Part shown: positions 35,732-45,230 of the stretch, one piece after another | Layout: each line of letters starts with the position of its first letter | Position numbering within the stretch: position 1 is the stretch's first letter | Source of the DNA: Dyella terrae | GTDB lineage: Bacteria; Pseudomonadota; Gammaproteobacteria; Xanthomonadales; Rhodanobacteraceae | Assembly (NCBI RefSeq): GCF_022394535.1 | Contig: NZ_CP089414.1 | Coordinates: forward strand, 4,712,001 to 4,776,000 | Reading direction: 5' to 3' | Length of the DNA: 64,000 nucleotides | Position numbers and translations under genes: made by a program | The notes under the pieces: generated by a model | Seen by the model: the letters and a program-made list of their open reading frames with translations, nothing else | Database searches by the model: none | What the model was told of the DNA's origin: nothing

Positions 35732-35744
35732 CGGAACCACGCCG

Positions 35745-36761
35745 ATGAGCGACCTGCTTTCACAAGAAGAAATCGATGCCCTGCTGGACGGCGTGGAAGG
35801 TGGTGCCGTCGAAACGGGTAACGACGAGCCGTTGCCTCCCGATGCGGTGATTACGTACGACTTCACGCAGCAGGATCGCATCGTCCGTGGTCGCCTGCCG
35901 ACGCTGGAGATGGTCAACGACCGTTTCGCGCGTTTCTTCCGCAGTGCGCTGTTCGGCGTGTTGCGCAAGACCTGTGAGGTATCGGTGCTCGGCGTGAAGA
36001 TGGTCAAATTCGCTGAGTACGTGCACGCACTCACTGTGCCGAGCAACCTTAATCTGGTGCGCATCAAGCCGCTGCGCGGCACGGCGCTGGTGGTGATGGA
36101 GCCGCGTCTGGTCTTCACCGTCATCGACAATTTCTTCGGCGGCGATGGTCGCTTCCATGCGCGTATCGAAGGTCGCGATTTCACGCCGACTGAGAACCGC
36201 GTGATCCAGATCGTGCTGACCGAGCTGTTCGCTTCCATGGTGGAAGCCTGGGCGCCCGTGTTGCCGCTGAACTTCGAATACCTCAATTCGGAGATCAACC
36301 CGCAGTTCGCCAACATCGTCAGCCCCACCGAAACGGTGGTGGTGTCGAAGTTCCACATCGAACTCGATGGCGGTGGCGGTGAAATTCACCTGACCCTTCC
36401 GTACGCGATGGTCGAGCCGATCCGCACGCTGCTTGATGCCGGCGTGCAGAGCGACCGCGTCGATCGTGATCACCGTTGGGCCGAAACGCTGCAGGACGAA
36501 GTGATCGATGCCGAGGTGGAGCTGAGTTCGCTCTTGCTTGAAACCCGCCTGAGCATCGGCGAGTTCCTACGCCTTCGTCCGGGCGATGTGATTCCCATCC
36601 AACTGCCGGAGTTCAGCACGGTCTTCGCCGAGGACGTGCCGATCTTCCGCGGCATCTATGGCCAGAACAACGGCCGCACTGCTGTTCGCTTCCATGCACA
36701 GACCGGCCGCCGCGAAGTGCGCCTGTCGACTGAAACCACCCTGGAGATTGACCCCGCATGA
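35745..36761 (+). CDS. fliM: Motor switch protein FliM
   Basis: A 338-residue C-ring protein. The first residues, MSDLLSQEEIDALLDGVEGG, contain the CheY-P-binding EN peptide. The middle domain begins DFTQQDRIVRGRLPTLEMVN, and the C-terminal FliN-like domain includes GRRE and LSTETTLEID. CheY-P binding there reverses or changes rotation. Overlaps fliN. Confidence 0.98.
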   Translation: MSDLLSQEEIDALLDGVEGGAVETGNDEPLPPDAVITYDFTQQDRIVRGRLPTLEMVNDRFARFFRSALFGVLRKTCEVSVLGVKMVKFAEYVHALTVPSNLNLVRIKPLRGTALVVMEPRLVFTVIDNFFGGDGRFHARIEGRDFTPTENRVIQIVLTELFASMVEAWAPVLPLNFEYLNSEINPQFANIVSPTETVVVSKFHIELDGGGGEIHLTLPYAMVEPIRTLLDAGVQSDRVDRDHRWAETLQDEVIDAEVELSSLLLETRLSIGEFLRLRPGDVIPIQLPEFSTVFAEDVPIFRGIYGQNNGRTAVRFHAQTGRREVRLSTETTLEIDPA

Positions 36762-37099
36762 TCCCGCCCAATGACGCCGTCTTGGCCACCCAGCGCGTCG
36801 AGTTCGACCAGCTCAATGCCCCCGTAGGCGATGGTGCCGAAGTCAATCTCGACATGATCCTCGATGTACCGGTCACGCTTGCCATGGAAGTAGGCCGTAC
36901 GCGCATCAGCATTCGCAACCTGCTGCAGCTCAACCAGGGCTCGGTGGTGGAACTGGATCGTTCCGCTGGCGAACCGCTGGACGTGTTCGTCAACGGCACG
37001 CTGGTGGCACACGGTGAAGTGGTGGTGATCAACGAACGTTTCGGTATCCGCCTCACCGACGTGATCAGCCCGGCCGAACGCGTTCGCAAGCTGCGGTGA
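36758..37099 (+). CDS. fliN: Motor switch protein FliN
   Basis: A 113-residue lower C-ring protein. NLDMILDVPVTLAMEVGRTR, RNLLQLNQGSVVELDRSAGE and HGEVVVINERFGIRLTDVIS make up the SpoA fold. It docks FliH/FliI cargo and contributes to switching. ATGA overlap with fliM. Confidence 0.98.
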   Translation: MIPPNDAVLATQRVEFDQLNAPVGDGAEVNLDMILDVPVTLAMEVGRTRISIRNLLQLNQGSVVELDRSAGEPLDVFVNGTLVAHGEVVVINERFGIRLTDVISPAERVRKLR

Positions 37100-37104
37100 G
37101 TCCG

Positions 37105-37473
37105 ATGTTCCTTGCCATGGTCGTTCCTGTCGCCGCACCGGAGATCAATGTCGGCGGAGAACTGGCGCGCGTGCTGGTGAGCCTGGTCGGCATCATTGCG
37201 CTCATCTTTGTTGCCGGCTGGTTCAGTCGCCGGCTGCAGGCGCGCGCGACGCCGGGTGGCCGCCGCATGCGCTGCGTGGAAACCATGGCGGTGGGCGCAC
37301 GCGATCGCCTGATGCTGGTCGAAGCGGACGGTAAGCGTTTGCTGATCGGCATGGGTCAGGGCGGCATGCGCACGTTGCACGTGTATGAGGGTGCGGCGCC
37401 TGCGCCGGAAGCCAATCCGCAACCGCCGATCACGCCGTTCGGCGATGTGCTGGCCCGTTGGAAGCGCAAGTGA
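37105..37473 (+). CDS. fliO: Flagellar export assembly protein FliO
   Basis: A small membrane protein (122 residues from the ATG) with one TM segment (VLVSLVGIIALIFVAGWF) and a cytoplasmic domain with VETMAVGARDRLMLVEADGK and LLIGMGQGGMRTLH. It helps build the FliP/FliR core. A GTG at 37096, overlapping the fliN stop, is an alternative start; the ATG has the better GGTGAG spacing. Confidence 0.88.
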   Translation: MFLAMVVPVAAPEINVGGELARVLVSLVGIIALIFVAGWFSRRLQARATPGGRRMRCVETMAVGARDRLMLVEADGKRLLIGMGQGGMRTLHVYEGAAPAPEANPQPPITPFGDVLARWKRK

Positions 37474-38264
37474 TGAAGTCGTTCCGCTGGATTCTCGTGG
37501 CCATCCTGCTGATGAGCCCGCTGTTGGCCTGGGCTGCCCCGGCCATGCCCACCATGCCTTCCATGCCGCAGATGCCCGCATCGGGCGCCGGCATTCCGGT
37601 GTTGACGGTGCAGAACGCGCCGGGCGGCGCGCAGAACTGGACGTTGTCGCTGCAGCTGCTGGCGCTGATGACGGTGCTCACGTTCTTGCCGGCCGTGTTG
37701 CTGATGATGACGTCGTTCACGCGCATCATGATCGTGCTGAGCTTTCTGCGTCAGGCGCTGGGCACACAGTCCACGCCGTCGAACCAGATCCTGCTTGGCC
37801 TGTCGCTGTTCCTGACGTTGTTCGTGATGTCGCCGGTGCTCAATCACGCCTATGCCGACGGCGTGAAGCCGTACATGGATGGCCAGATGTCCGCTGAGCA
37901 GGCCGTGCCGGCTGCGGCCGCGCCGTTCAAGCGCTTTATGTTGGATCAGACGCGCGAGGCGGATCTGCAGTTGTTCACGCACCTTGCCAATGAACAGCCC
38001 TATGCCAGCAAGGACGACGTGCCATTCCGCGTGGCGATGCCCGCGTTCGTCACCAGTGAGCTGAAGACCGCCTTCCAAATGGGCTTTCTGCTGTTTATCC
38101 CATTCCTGATCATCGACATGGTGGTGGCCAGCGTGCTGATGTCGATGGGCATGATGATGGTGTCGCCCACCATCATCTCGCTGCCGTTCAAGATCATGTT
38201 GTTTGTGTTGGTCGACGGCTGGACGTTGCTGTTGGGCACGTTGGCGGGGAGCTTCTACACATGA
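37473..38264 (+). CDS. fliP: Export gate protein FliP
   Basis: A 263-residue export-gate subunit. An N-terminal signal peptide ends LLAWAA, then a Met/Pro-rich stretch (PAMPTMPSMPQMP). The conserved core is visible: LTFLPAVLLMMTSFTRIMIV, LSFLRQALGTQSTPSNQILL, FVTSELKTAFQMGFLLFIPF and MGMMMVSPTIISLPFKIMLF. The ATG overlaps the fliO stop. fliQ follows only after a 173-bp repeat-bearing gap. Confidence 0.97.
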   Translation: MKSFRWILVAILLMSPLLAWAAPAMPTMPSMPQMPASGAGIPVLTVQNAPGGAQNWTLSLQLLALMTVLTFLPAVLLMMTSFTRIMIVLSFLRQALGTQSTPSNQILLGLSLFLTLFVMSPVLNHAYADGVKPYMDGQMSAEQAVPAAAAPFKRFMLDQTREADLQLFTHLANEQPYASKDDVPFRVAMPAFVTSELKTAFQMGFLLFIPFLIIDMVVASVLMSMGMMMVSPTIISLPFKIMLFVLVDGWTLLLGTLAGSFYT

Positions 38265-38301
38265 GCGCGGCATTGTTTCCGAGCACTCGCATGCCACCTC
38301 G

Positions 38302-38396
38302 CCGTCATCCCCGCGAAGGCGGGGATCCAGCGACTTTCATTTTCTATCGGTACACGGCAGTAAGTCACTGGATTCCCGCCTTCGCGGGAATGACGG
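38302..38396. repeat. Dispersed inverted repeat between fliP and fliQ
   Basis: CCGTCATCCCCGCGAAGGCG...GGATCCAG at the left and CTGGATTCCCGCC...GGGAATGACGG at the right form an imperfect large palindrome; each half is itself a small hairpin. The same unit occurs at 59534-59634, and related GTCACCCCTGCG units lie inside the composite repeats. Confidence 0.85.
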
Positions 38397-38437
38397 ATCA
38401 GGAAAGGTTTTCGCAAAAGCGCAGTGCGAGGCACGCC

Positions 38438-38707
38438 ATGACGCCTGAATCCGTCATCGAGTTCGGCCAGCACGCGCTCTACGTCGCCATGATGGTGGCT
38501 GCGCCGCTGCTGCTTACGGCATTGGCGGTGGGCTTGATCATCGGCGTGGTCCAGGCCGCCACGCAGATCAACGAAATGACGCTCAGCTTCATCCCGAAAG
38601 TGATCGCCATGGCGGCGGTCGCGCTGATCGCAGGTCCGTGGATGCTGCGCACGCTGGTGCAGTTCACCCGGCAGTTGATCGAAAGCCTGCCCGGGGCGGT
38701 GAAATGA
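38438..38707 (+). CDS. fliQ: Export gate protein FliQ
   Basis: An 89-residue protein with two TM hairpin helices (MMVAAPLLLTALAVGLIIGV and VIAMAAVALIAGPWMLRTLV) and the conserved QAATQINEMTLSFIPK between them. The start MTPESVIEFG was chosen because the upstream frame is the translated repeat at 38302-38396. Confidence 0.97.
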   Translation: MTPESVIEFGQHALYVAMMVAAPLLLTALAVGLIIGVVQAATQINEMTLSFIPKVIAMAAVALIAGPWMLRTLVQFTRQLIESLPGAVK

Positions 38708-39474
38708 CCACGGTGCAACTCGCCGAAATACAGGGGTTGATCGGCTCGCTGCTGTGGGCGATGGCCCGCGTCAGTGGCCTGTTCTTGATGGCCCCCGTGT
38801 TTGGCGACGCGGTGCTGCCGCAGCGTATTCGTCTCGCGTTGATGGTGATGCTCGCGTTTGTGCTGGCACCGTTGGCGCCGACCAGCATCAACCCGATGAC
38901 GGCGGATGGCATCGCCACCTTGGTGAGCCAGCTGCTGATGGGTGCCGCCATCGGCTTTGTATTGAAACTCGCTTTCGAGGGCGTGTCGCTGGGCGGCCAG
39001 TTGGTGGGGCAGAGTATGAGCCTGGGTTTCGCCGAAACGGTGGACCCACGCGGCGGCGGCAGCTCGCCGGTGCTCAGCCAGTTCTACCTGCTGATGGTGA
39101 CGCTGCTGTTCCTGGCCATGAACGGCCACCTGCAACTGATCTCGCTGTTGGCGGACAGCTTTCACACCTTGCCGCCGGGTCAGCCGGTGATCGGCACCAA
39201 CGGCCTCTATGCGGTGGTGGCGTTCGCCACGCATCTGTTCGGTGGCGCCGTGCGCGTGGCGTTGCCGGCCATGACCGCGCTGCTGATGGTGAATATCGGT
39301 TTTGCCGCGATCAGTCGCGCGGCGCCGTCCATGAATCTGTTCGCGGTGGGTTTTCCCATCACGGTGACGCTGGGGTTCGTCGCGTTGTGGTTGTCGATGC
39401 ACAGCGTGCCGGGCGCGTTCGAGTCGTTGCAGAACAGCGCGTGGACGCTGATGCACGAGCTGGCCGGCGGCTGA
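38704..39474 (+). CDS. fliR: Export gate protein FliR
   Basis: A 256-residue multi-spanning export-gate subunit. RVSGLFLMAPVFGDAVLPQR, GFVLKLAFEGVSLGGQLVGQ, MSLGFAETVDPRGGGSSPVL and LALMVMLAFVLAPL are typical. ATGA overlap with fliQ. It forms the FliP5-Q4-R1 export channel. Confidence 0.97.
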   Translation: MTTVQLAEIQGLIGSLLWAMARVSGLFLMAPVFGDAVLPQRIRLALMVMLAFVLAPLAPTSINPMTADGIATLVSQLLMGAAIGFVLKLAFEGVSLGGQLVGQSMSLGFAETVDPRGGGSSPVLSQFYLLMVTLLFLAMNGHLQLISLLADSFHTLPPGQPVIGTNGLYAVVAFATHLFGGAVRVALPAMTALLMVNIGFAAISRAAPSMNLFAVGFPITVTLGFVALWLSMHSVPGAFESLQNSAWTLMHELAGG

Positions 39475-39484
39475 GGACGACGCC

Positions 39485-40624
39485 ATGGCCGAGAAGGACG
39501 ACGATCAGGAACGTACCGAACAACCTTCCGAAAAACGCCTGAAGGAATCGCGGGAGAAGGGCGACGTTCCACGATCGAGGGATCTGTCTGGCGCGGTGGT
39601 GGTGCTGGCGGGTGTGGCCGCGCTGATGAACGGCGGCGAGAGTTCGATGCTGCACGTGCGCCGCATCTACAGCCTGGGCCTGAGTTACGGGCGCGACGCG
39701 CTGTTCAGTGATCAGTTGCCAGGCCGTGTTCTGTCGATGGCCATGCACGAAGCGCTTTCGCTGTTCGCGCCGGTGGCGGTGGCGACAATGCTCGCCGCGC
39801 TGGCCGCGCCGCTGCTGCTGGGTGGCCTGAATTTCAGCGGTGAGGCATTGCAACCGAAGTTCGAGCGGCTTGACCCTATCGCCGGTCTTGGCCGCATTTT
39901 CGCCATGCGCGGCCTGGTGGAGCTGGCGAAGTCATTGTTGAAGCTGCTGCTGATCGGCGCCGTGTTGGTGATGGTGCTCAAGGGTTGGCAGACCGACCTG
40001 ATGTCCACGGGTCGCGGCGAAGTGGGCGCGGGCACGCTGAAGGCGATGAGCCTGCTGGGCCACGGTGCGCTGTTGTTCGGTTCCATCCTGGCGCTGATCG
40101 GCGGCGCAGATGCGCTGTACCAGAAGTTCGATCACACCAAGCGCTTGCGCATGACGCGCCAGGAGCTGAAGGACGAGTCGAAGGAAAGCGAGGGCAACCC
40201 CGAGCTCAAGGCCCGTGTTCGCCAGATGCAGTTCCAGATGGCGCGCAAGCGCATGATGCAAGAGCTACCCAAGGCGGATGTGCTGGTGACTAACCCCAGC
40301 CACTTCGCCGTGGCGTTGCGCTACGACGACAGTCGCATGGGCGCGCCGCGCGTGATCGCCAAGGGCATGGACGAGCTGGCGCTGCAGATCCGCCTGGTCG
40401 CCGCCAGCCATCGCATTCCCGTGGTGGAGGCGCCGCCGTTGGCACGCGCTTTGTATGCCACCACTCAGCTCGACCGCGAGATTCCCTCCGCGCTCTACGT
40501 CGCCGTGGCGCAGGTGCTCGCGTACGTGTTCCAGCTCAAGCAGGCGATGTCGCGCGGCGAACAGCCGCCGACGGCGCCGCAACCCGATGTCGATCCGGAC
40601 CTGATGGGTCCCTACAAGCTCTGA
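39485..40624 (+). CDS. flhB: Export specificity switch protein FlhB
   Basis: A 379-residue protein with four N-terminal TM helices and a cytoplasmic tail. Start region DQERTEQPSEKRLKESREKG is conserved. The autocleavage site is at residues 270-273 and reads NPSH (in VLVTNPSHFAVALRYD), not the canonical NPTH; the cleaving Asn and the Pro are kept. It interacts with FliK to switch from rod/hook to filament substrates. Confidence 0.97.
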   Translation: MAEKDDDQERTEQPSEKRLKESREKGDVPRSRDLSGAVVVLAGVAALMNGGESSMLHVRRIYSLGLSYGRDALFSDQLPGRVLSMAMHEALSLFAPVAVATMLAALAAPLLLGGLNFSGEALQPKFERLDPIAGLGRIFAMRGLVELAKSLLKLLLIGAVLVMVLKGWQTDLMSTGRGEVGAGTLKAMSLLGHGALLFGSILALIGGADALYQKFDHTKRLRMTRQELKDESKESEGNPELKARVRQMQFQMARKRMMQELPKADVLVTNPSHFAVALRYDDSRMGAPRVIAKGMDELALQIRLVAASHRIPVVEAPPLARALYATTQLDREIPSALYVAVAQVLAYVFQLKQAMSRGEQPPTAPQPDVDPDLMGPYKL

Positions 40625-40634
40625 TGGACTAGTG

Positions 40635-42728
40635 ATGGCAAACGCTACCGCCCTTGGCACTCTCAAGACGCTCGGACGCCGGGGACTCGGCGCGCCGGTG
40701 ATCATGCTCGCCGCGCTGGCGATGATGATGCTGCCGCTGCCGCCCTTCATCCTCGACATGCTCTTCAGCTTCAACATCGCGTTGTCGCTGGTGATCTTGC
40801 TGGCGGTGATCTACGTGATGCGTCCGCTGGAGTTCGCGGCGTTCCCGACCGTGGTGCTGATGGCGACGCTGTTGCGCCTGGCGCTCAATATCGCCTCGAC
40901 CCGTGTGGTGCTGCTGCATGGCCACGACGGCCCCGGCGCGGCGGGCAAGGTGATCGAGGCGTTTGGTGAGTTCGTGATCGGCGGCAATTTCGCGGTGGGC
41001 CTGGTGGTGTTCGCCATCCTCACCATCATCAACTTTGTGGTGGTGACCAAGGGTGCCACGCGTGTGTACGAAGTGACCGCGCGCTTCACCTTGGATGCCA
41101 TGCCCGGCAAGCAGATGGCCATCGACGCCGATCTCAATGCCGGTTTGCTCAACCAGGAGCAGGCACGCGAGCGTCGCCAGGAAGTGCGCGAGGAAGCGGA
41201 TTTCTACGGCTCGATGGATGGTGCGTCGAAGTTCGTGCGCGGCGATGCCACCGCCGGCATCCTGATCCTGATCATCAATATCGTGGGCGGCTTCTTCGTC
41301 GGCGTGCTGCAGCACGGGTTGTCGGCGGGCGAAGCCGCCAAGACGTACACGCTGCTCACCATCGGTGACGGTCTGGTGGCGCAGGTGCCGTCGCTGATGC
41401 TGTCGATCGCGACGGCTGTCATCGTGACGCGCGTATCCAAGTCCACCGACATGGGCAAGCAGCTCGTCGGCCAGTTGTTCGGCCAGCCGCGCGCGCTTGC
41501 TGTGGCCGGTGTGGTGCTGGGTGTGATGGGCATGATCCCGGGCATGCCCAACATCGCCTTTCTGTTGCTGGGTGGCACCTGCGGTGGTGCGGCCTGGTTG
41601 ATGGTGAAGCGCGACCGCGAGGCGCAAGAGCGCGTGACCAAGGCCGCCACGGAAGTGGCTGCGCCCGCCGCCGCGCCGACCGAACGCCTCGAGCTGGGTT
41701 GGGAAGACGTGGCCAGCGTCGATCCGCTGGGCCTGGAAGTCGGCTACCGCCTGATTCCACTGGTGGATACGCACCAAGGTGGCGAGCTGATGGGGCGCAT
41801 CAAATCGGTGCGTCGCAAGCTGTCGCAGGAGCTTGGCTTTCTGGTGCCGGCGGTGCATATCCGCGACAACCTGGACCTGGGCCCCAACACGTATCGCATC
41901 ACCCTGATGGGCGTGCCGATGGGCGAGTCGGAAGTGCACAACGATCGCCTGCTGGCGATCAACCCGGGCCGTGTGCAGGAAGGCCTGCAGGGCATTGCCA
42001 CGCGCGATCCGGCATTTGGCCTGGAAGCCTTGTGGATCGAGTCCGGTCAGCGCGAGTTGGCGCAGAGCTTGGGCTACACCGTGGTCGATCCGGCGACGGT
42101 GATCGCCACGCATCTGTCGCACATCCTGCAGAGCCACGCGCACGAACTGCTCAGCCACCAGGACGTGCAGCAGCTGTTGGACCGTCTCGCCCAGACCGCG
42201 CCGAAGCTGGTGGAAGACCTGGTGCCCAAGCGCCTGTCGCTGGGCGTGGTGGTCAAGGTCATGCAGAACCTGCTGGCCGAGCGGGTGCCGATCCGCAACA
42301 TGCGCTCCATTGTCGAATCCTTGGCGGAGCACGCGGGCCAGAGTCAGGATCCCGGCGCGCTCAGCGCGGCGGTGCGCGTGGCGCTGGGTCGACAGATCGT
42401 GCAGGAGATCTCGGGCCTGGGCACGGAGATCCCGGTTATTACGTTGGCGCCGGAGCTGGAGCAGATCCTGCTGGGATCGCTCGCAAACGGCGGCGTGGCG
42501 GGCGCTGCGGTGGAACCGGGCCTTGCCGACCGCTTGCAGCAGGGCGTTGCCGACGCCGCGCGCAAGCAGGAAATGAGCGGCGAACCGGCGGTTTTGCTGG
42601 TCGCGCCGCAGCTCCGTCCGTGGCTCGCGCGCTTCACCCGCCATGTGGCACAGAACCTGCACGTACTGGCCTACAACGAGGTGCCCGACAACCGCCGCGT
42701 GCGATTGGTGCAGGCACTGGGCCGTTAA
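40635..42728 (+). CDS. flhA: Export gate/receptor protein FlhA
   Basis: A 697-residue export receptor. About eight TM helices lie in the first 330 residues (MRPLEFAAFPTVVLMATLLR, LNIASTRVVL, and the FHIPEP-type TRFTLDAMPGKQMAIDADLN region read here as TARFTLDAMPGKQMAIDADL). The cytoplasmic ring domain contains LVPAVHIRDNLDLGPNTYRI and DLVPKRLSLGVVVKVMQNLL. A GTG three bases upstream is an alternative start. Confidence 0.98.
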   Translation: MANATALGTLKTLGRRGLGAPVIMLAALAMMMLPLPPFILDMLFSFNIALSLVILLAVIYVMRPLEFAAFPTVVLMATLLRLALNIASTRVVLLHGHDGPGAAGKVIEAFGEFVIGGNFAVGLVVFAILTIINFVVVTKGATRVYEVTARFTLDAMPGKQMAIDADLNAGLLNQEQARERRQEVREEADFYGSMDGASKFVRGDATAGILILIINIVGGFFVGVLQHGLSAGEAAKTYTLLTIGDGLVAQVPSLMLSIATAVIVTRVSKSTDMGKQLVGQLFGQPRALAVAGVVLGVMGMIPGMPNIAFLLLGGTCGGAAWLMVKRDREAQERVTKAATEVAAPAAAPTERLELGWEDVASVDPLGLEVGYRLIPLVDTHQGGELMGRIKSVRRKLSQELGFLVPAVHIRDNLDLGPNTYRITLMGVPMGESEVHNDRLLAINPGRVQEGLQGIATRDPAFGLEALWIESGQRELAQSLGYTVVDPATVIATHLSHILQSHAHELLSHQDVQQLLDRLAQTAPKLVEDLVPKRLSLGVVVKVMQNLLAERVPIRNMRSIVESLAEHAGQSQDPGALSAAVRVALGRQIVQEISGLGTEIPVITLAPELEQILLGSLANGGVAGAAVEPGLADRLQQGVADAARKQEMSGEPAVLLVAPQLRPWLARFTRHVAQNLHVLAYNEVPDNRRVRLVQALGR

Positions 42729-42872
42729 TTTCGAACAGATGAGCGAGGGACGAAGGATGCGTAGCGAGGGTGCAAAGACCGGGCTTTTGATGAGCGCAGC
42801 GAGCGTGACGCAAGGCTTGGCCATGCGGTCCCGTCATGCGCACCTCGCCCGCGTCTCGTGGAGCCAGAAGGC

Positions 42873-44291
42873 ATGAAGATCAAGCGTTTCGTGGCCCCGG
42901 ATATGCGTCAGGCCATGCGCGAAGTACGCGAAGACCAGGGCCCGGATGCGGTGATCCTGTCTACGCGCCGGATGGACGAGGGTATCGAGATTATCGCCGC
43001 CGTCGATTACGACGAGGCGTTGGTGCGCGAGGCCGCACGCCACGGCGCGCCGTTGGAAGTGGAGAACCGTGCGCCTGCCGTTGCGCCGGCGCCTGAAGCC
43101 CGTGCCGCTGCTACGCGACGTTCCGACGTCGCGCCGCCGCCGCTGCCGACGGCGAACCGTCGCGACGACGGAGGCGTGACGGTGTCGCTCTCTCGTCGTG
43201 CTGCTGCAGCGCGCGTGGAGCCGGTGCTGAGCAGCCGTGTCGCTGATGTTTCCGACTTACCGGTAGTCAAAGCTGTCGCGGAGATGTCCGCGCCCGTGGA
43301 CGCCGCCGTGCCCGCAGCGGCTACCGATGTGCCGGCCACGCTGCATCCACTGCTCGAACGCGCCATGCAAGACACCGCGCGCGTCCGCGCCGAGCTGGGC
43401 AGCCTGCGCGACCTGCTGGAGACGCAGTTGTCCAGCCTGATCTGGAACGATATGGAGCGCCGTCAGCCGATGCGCGCTCGCGTGTTGCGCGAAATGACCC
43501 GCCTCGGTATTGAGCCGGACGTGGCGCGCCAATTGGTCGACGAACTGCCGGCGGATATCAATGCCGAACAGGCGCGTTACCTGCCGCTGGGCGTGTTGAG
43601 CCGCAGCTTGGCCATTGGTCCGCGGGACCATGCCGAGCGTCGCGGTGTCACCGCGCTGGTCGGCTCGACCGGCGTGGGCAAGACCACCACCATCGCCAAG
43701 CTGGCCGCACGCGCGGTGATGCGTCACGGCGCATCGCAAGTCGCGCTGGTCAGCACGGATCACTACCGCATCGGCGCGGCGGCGCAGTTGGAGCATTACG
43801 GCCGCCTGCTCGGCGTGCGTGTGTATCCCGCCTACGACGCCGACAGCCTGCGCCACGTGCTGGAACTGTTGCGTGGCCATCACACCGTATTGGTGGATAC
43901 CGCCGGCCTGGCCGGTGGCGATCCGCGACTGGCCGAACAATTGGACGTGCTGCGCAATGGCGGCGACCTGCGCGCCTGCCTGGTACTCGCGGCGAACGCG
44001 CATGCATCGTCACTGGACGAGGCCGTACGCGCCTACCTGCCGGTGCAGCCCAACGCCTGCATCCTGACCAAGCTCGATGAGGCGCCGAGCCTCGGCGGTG
44101 CGCTGTCGGTGCTGATCCGGCATCGGCTGGCGCTGGACTATGTAACGGATGGCCAGCGTGTGCCGGAAGACATCGCCACGGCCGACGCGCGCGTGCTGGT
44201 GTGCCGTGCCGCGCAATCACTCAAGGGTAACGCTCCCGCGGATGACGCGGTGATGGCGGATCGTTTCGGACTGGCGGTGGCGAGCGCATGA
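42873..44291 (+). CDS. flhF: FlhF, SRP-like GTPase for polar flagellar placement
   Basis: A 472-residue GTPase with a basic/variable N-terminal B domain (Ala/Pro/Arg-rich, about 60-160) and an NG domain. P-loop GSTGVGKTT is at about 264-272, then [20 protein letters not shown] and [13 protein letters not shown], and [13 protein letters not shown] near the end. It sets polar site and number with FleN. Start [10 protein letters not shown]; a GTG five codons upstream is possible. 144 bp separate it from flhA. Confidence 0.96.
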   Translation: MKIKRFVAPDMRQAMREVREDQGPDAVILSTRRMDEGIEIIAAVDYDEALVREAARHGAPLEVENRAPAVAPAPEARAAATRRSDVAPPPLPTANRRDDGGVTVSLSRRAAAARVEPVLSSRVADVSDLPVVKAVAEMSAPVDAAVPAAATDVPATLHPLLERAMQDTARVRAELGSLRDLLETQLSSLIWNDMERRQPMRARVLREMTRLGIEPDVARQLVDELPADINAEQARYLPLGVLSRSLAIGPRDHAERRGVTALVGSTGVGKTTTIAKLAARAVMRHGASQVALVSTDHYRIGAAAQLEHYGRLLGVRVYPAYDADSLRHVLELLRGHHTVLVDTAGLAGGDPRLAEQLDVLRNGGDLRACLVLAANAHASSLDEAVRAYLPVQPNACILTKLDEAPSLGGALSVLIRHRLALDYVTDGQRVPEDIATADARVLVCRAAQSLKGNAPADDAVMADRFGLAVASA

Positions 44292-45229
44292 ACGGTGTTT
44301 TCGCAATGAATCAGGCGATGGGGCTGGAGAGCATGCTGCGTGCGCTGACCGAACGACAAGGACGACAGATGCCGGTGCAGGATCAGGCGTACGGACTCAG
44401 TGGCGCCGCGCCGCGCAAGCGCTGCCGCGCTATCGCAGTGGCCGGGGGCAAGGGCGGCGTCGGCAAGACCACGGTGTCAGTGAACTTAGGGATGGCGCTG
44501 GCGAAGGAGGGTCACAAGGTGATCCTGCTCGACGCGGACATGAGCCTGGCCAACATTGACGTGTTGCTAGGCCTTACGCCCACGCGCCACGTCGGCCACC
44601 TGCTCGATGGCACGTGCAGCATCGAAGACCTGCTGATGAACGCGCCGCATGGCTTGAAGGTGGTGCCGGCCGGTTCGGGCACGCGCCGCCTTGCGCAGTT
44701 GGGCTCGGGCGAGCACGCCGCGGTGATCCGCGCCTTCGACGACCTCGTGTCGCCGCCGGACTATCTGCTGGTGGATACGGCGGCGGGGCTTTCCGACAAC
44801 GTGGCGATGTTCGCCGCCGCGGCGGATGACGTGGTGGTGGTGGTCTGCGACGAGCCGGCCTCACTGACCGATGCGTACGCCTTGCTCAAGGTACTGAGCC
44901 GGGACTTTGGCGTACGCCGCTTCCGTATGGTCGCGAACATGGTCCGCAACGTCGGCGAAGCCAAGCAGTTGCATCAGAAACTCGCAAGGGTTTGCGATCG
45001 CTTCCTCGACGTGGCGTTGGAGTTCATGGGCCATGTCCCGCACGACGAACGGCTCAAGCAGGCCATCAAGCGCCAGAGCGCGGTGGTGGATCTGTGGCCG
45101 TCGAGCCGCTCGGGGCTGGCATTCAAGCAATTGGCGGGTGCGGTCGATACATGGGGTGAACCCGAGCGACTGGGCCTGGATCGCATCGCCTTTTTCAGCA
45201 GGCAGGCCGCAGTAGCGACGGGGTGGTGA
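44288..45229 (+). CDS. fleN: FleN/FlhG, MinD-like flagellar number regulator
   Basis: A 313-residue MinD/ParA-family ATPase with deviant Walker A KGGVGKTT (55-62), [19 protein letters not shown] and a C-terminal amphipathic region. In polar flagellates it antagonises FlhF and FleQ to keep the flagellum number low. The N-terminal [20 protein letters not shown] region resembles the FlhF/FleQ-contact motif. ATGA overlap with flhF. Confidence 0.96.
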   Translation: MNGVFAMNQAMGLESMLRALTERQGRQMPVQDQAYGLSGAAPRKRCRAIAVAGGKGGVGKTTVSVNLGMALAKEGHKVILLDADMSLANIDVLLGLTPTRHVGHLLDGTCSIEDLLMNAPHGLKVVPAGSGTRRLAQLGSGEHAAVIRAFDDLVSPPDYLLVDTAAGLSDNVAMFAAAADDVVVVVCDEPASLTDAYALLKVLSRDFGVRRFRMVANMVRNVGEAKQLHQKLARVCDRFLDVALEFMGHVPHDERLKQAIKRQSAVVDLWPSSRSGLAFKQLAGAVDTWGEPERLGLDRIAFFSRQAAVATGW

Positions 45230-45230
45230 C

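Noticed and set aside
40629..42824. A 731-codon minus-strand open frame opposite flhA
   Set aside because: His/Arg/Gln-rich antisense shadow, covering a clearly real flhA.
42729..42872. Small gene or RNA between flhA and flhF
   Set aside because: The stretch carries repeated GCGAGGG/GCGAAGG-like words but no open frame with an RBS and no convincing stem.
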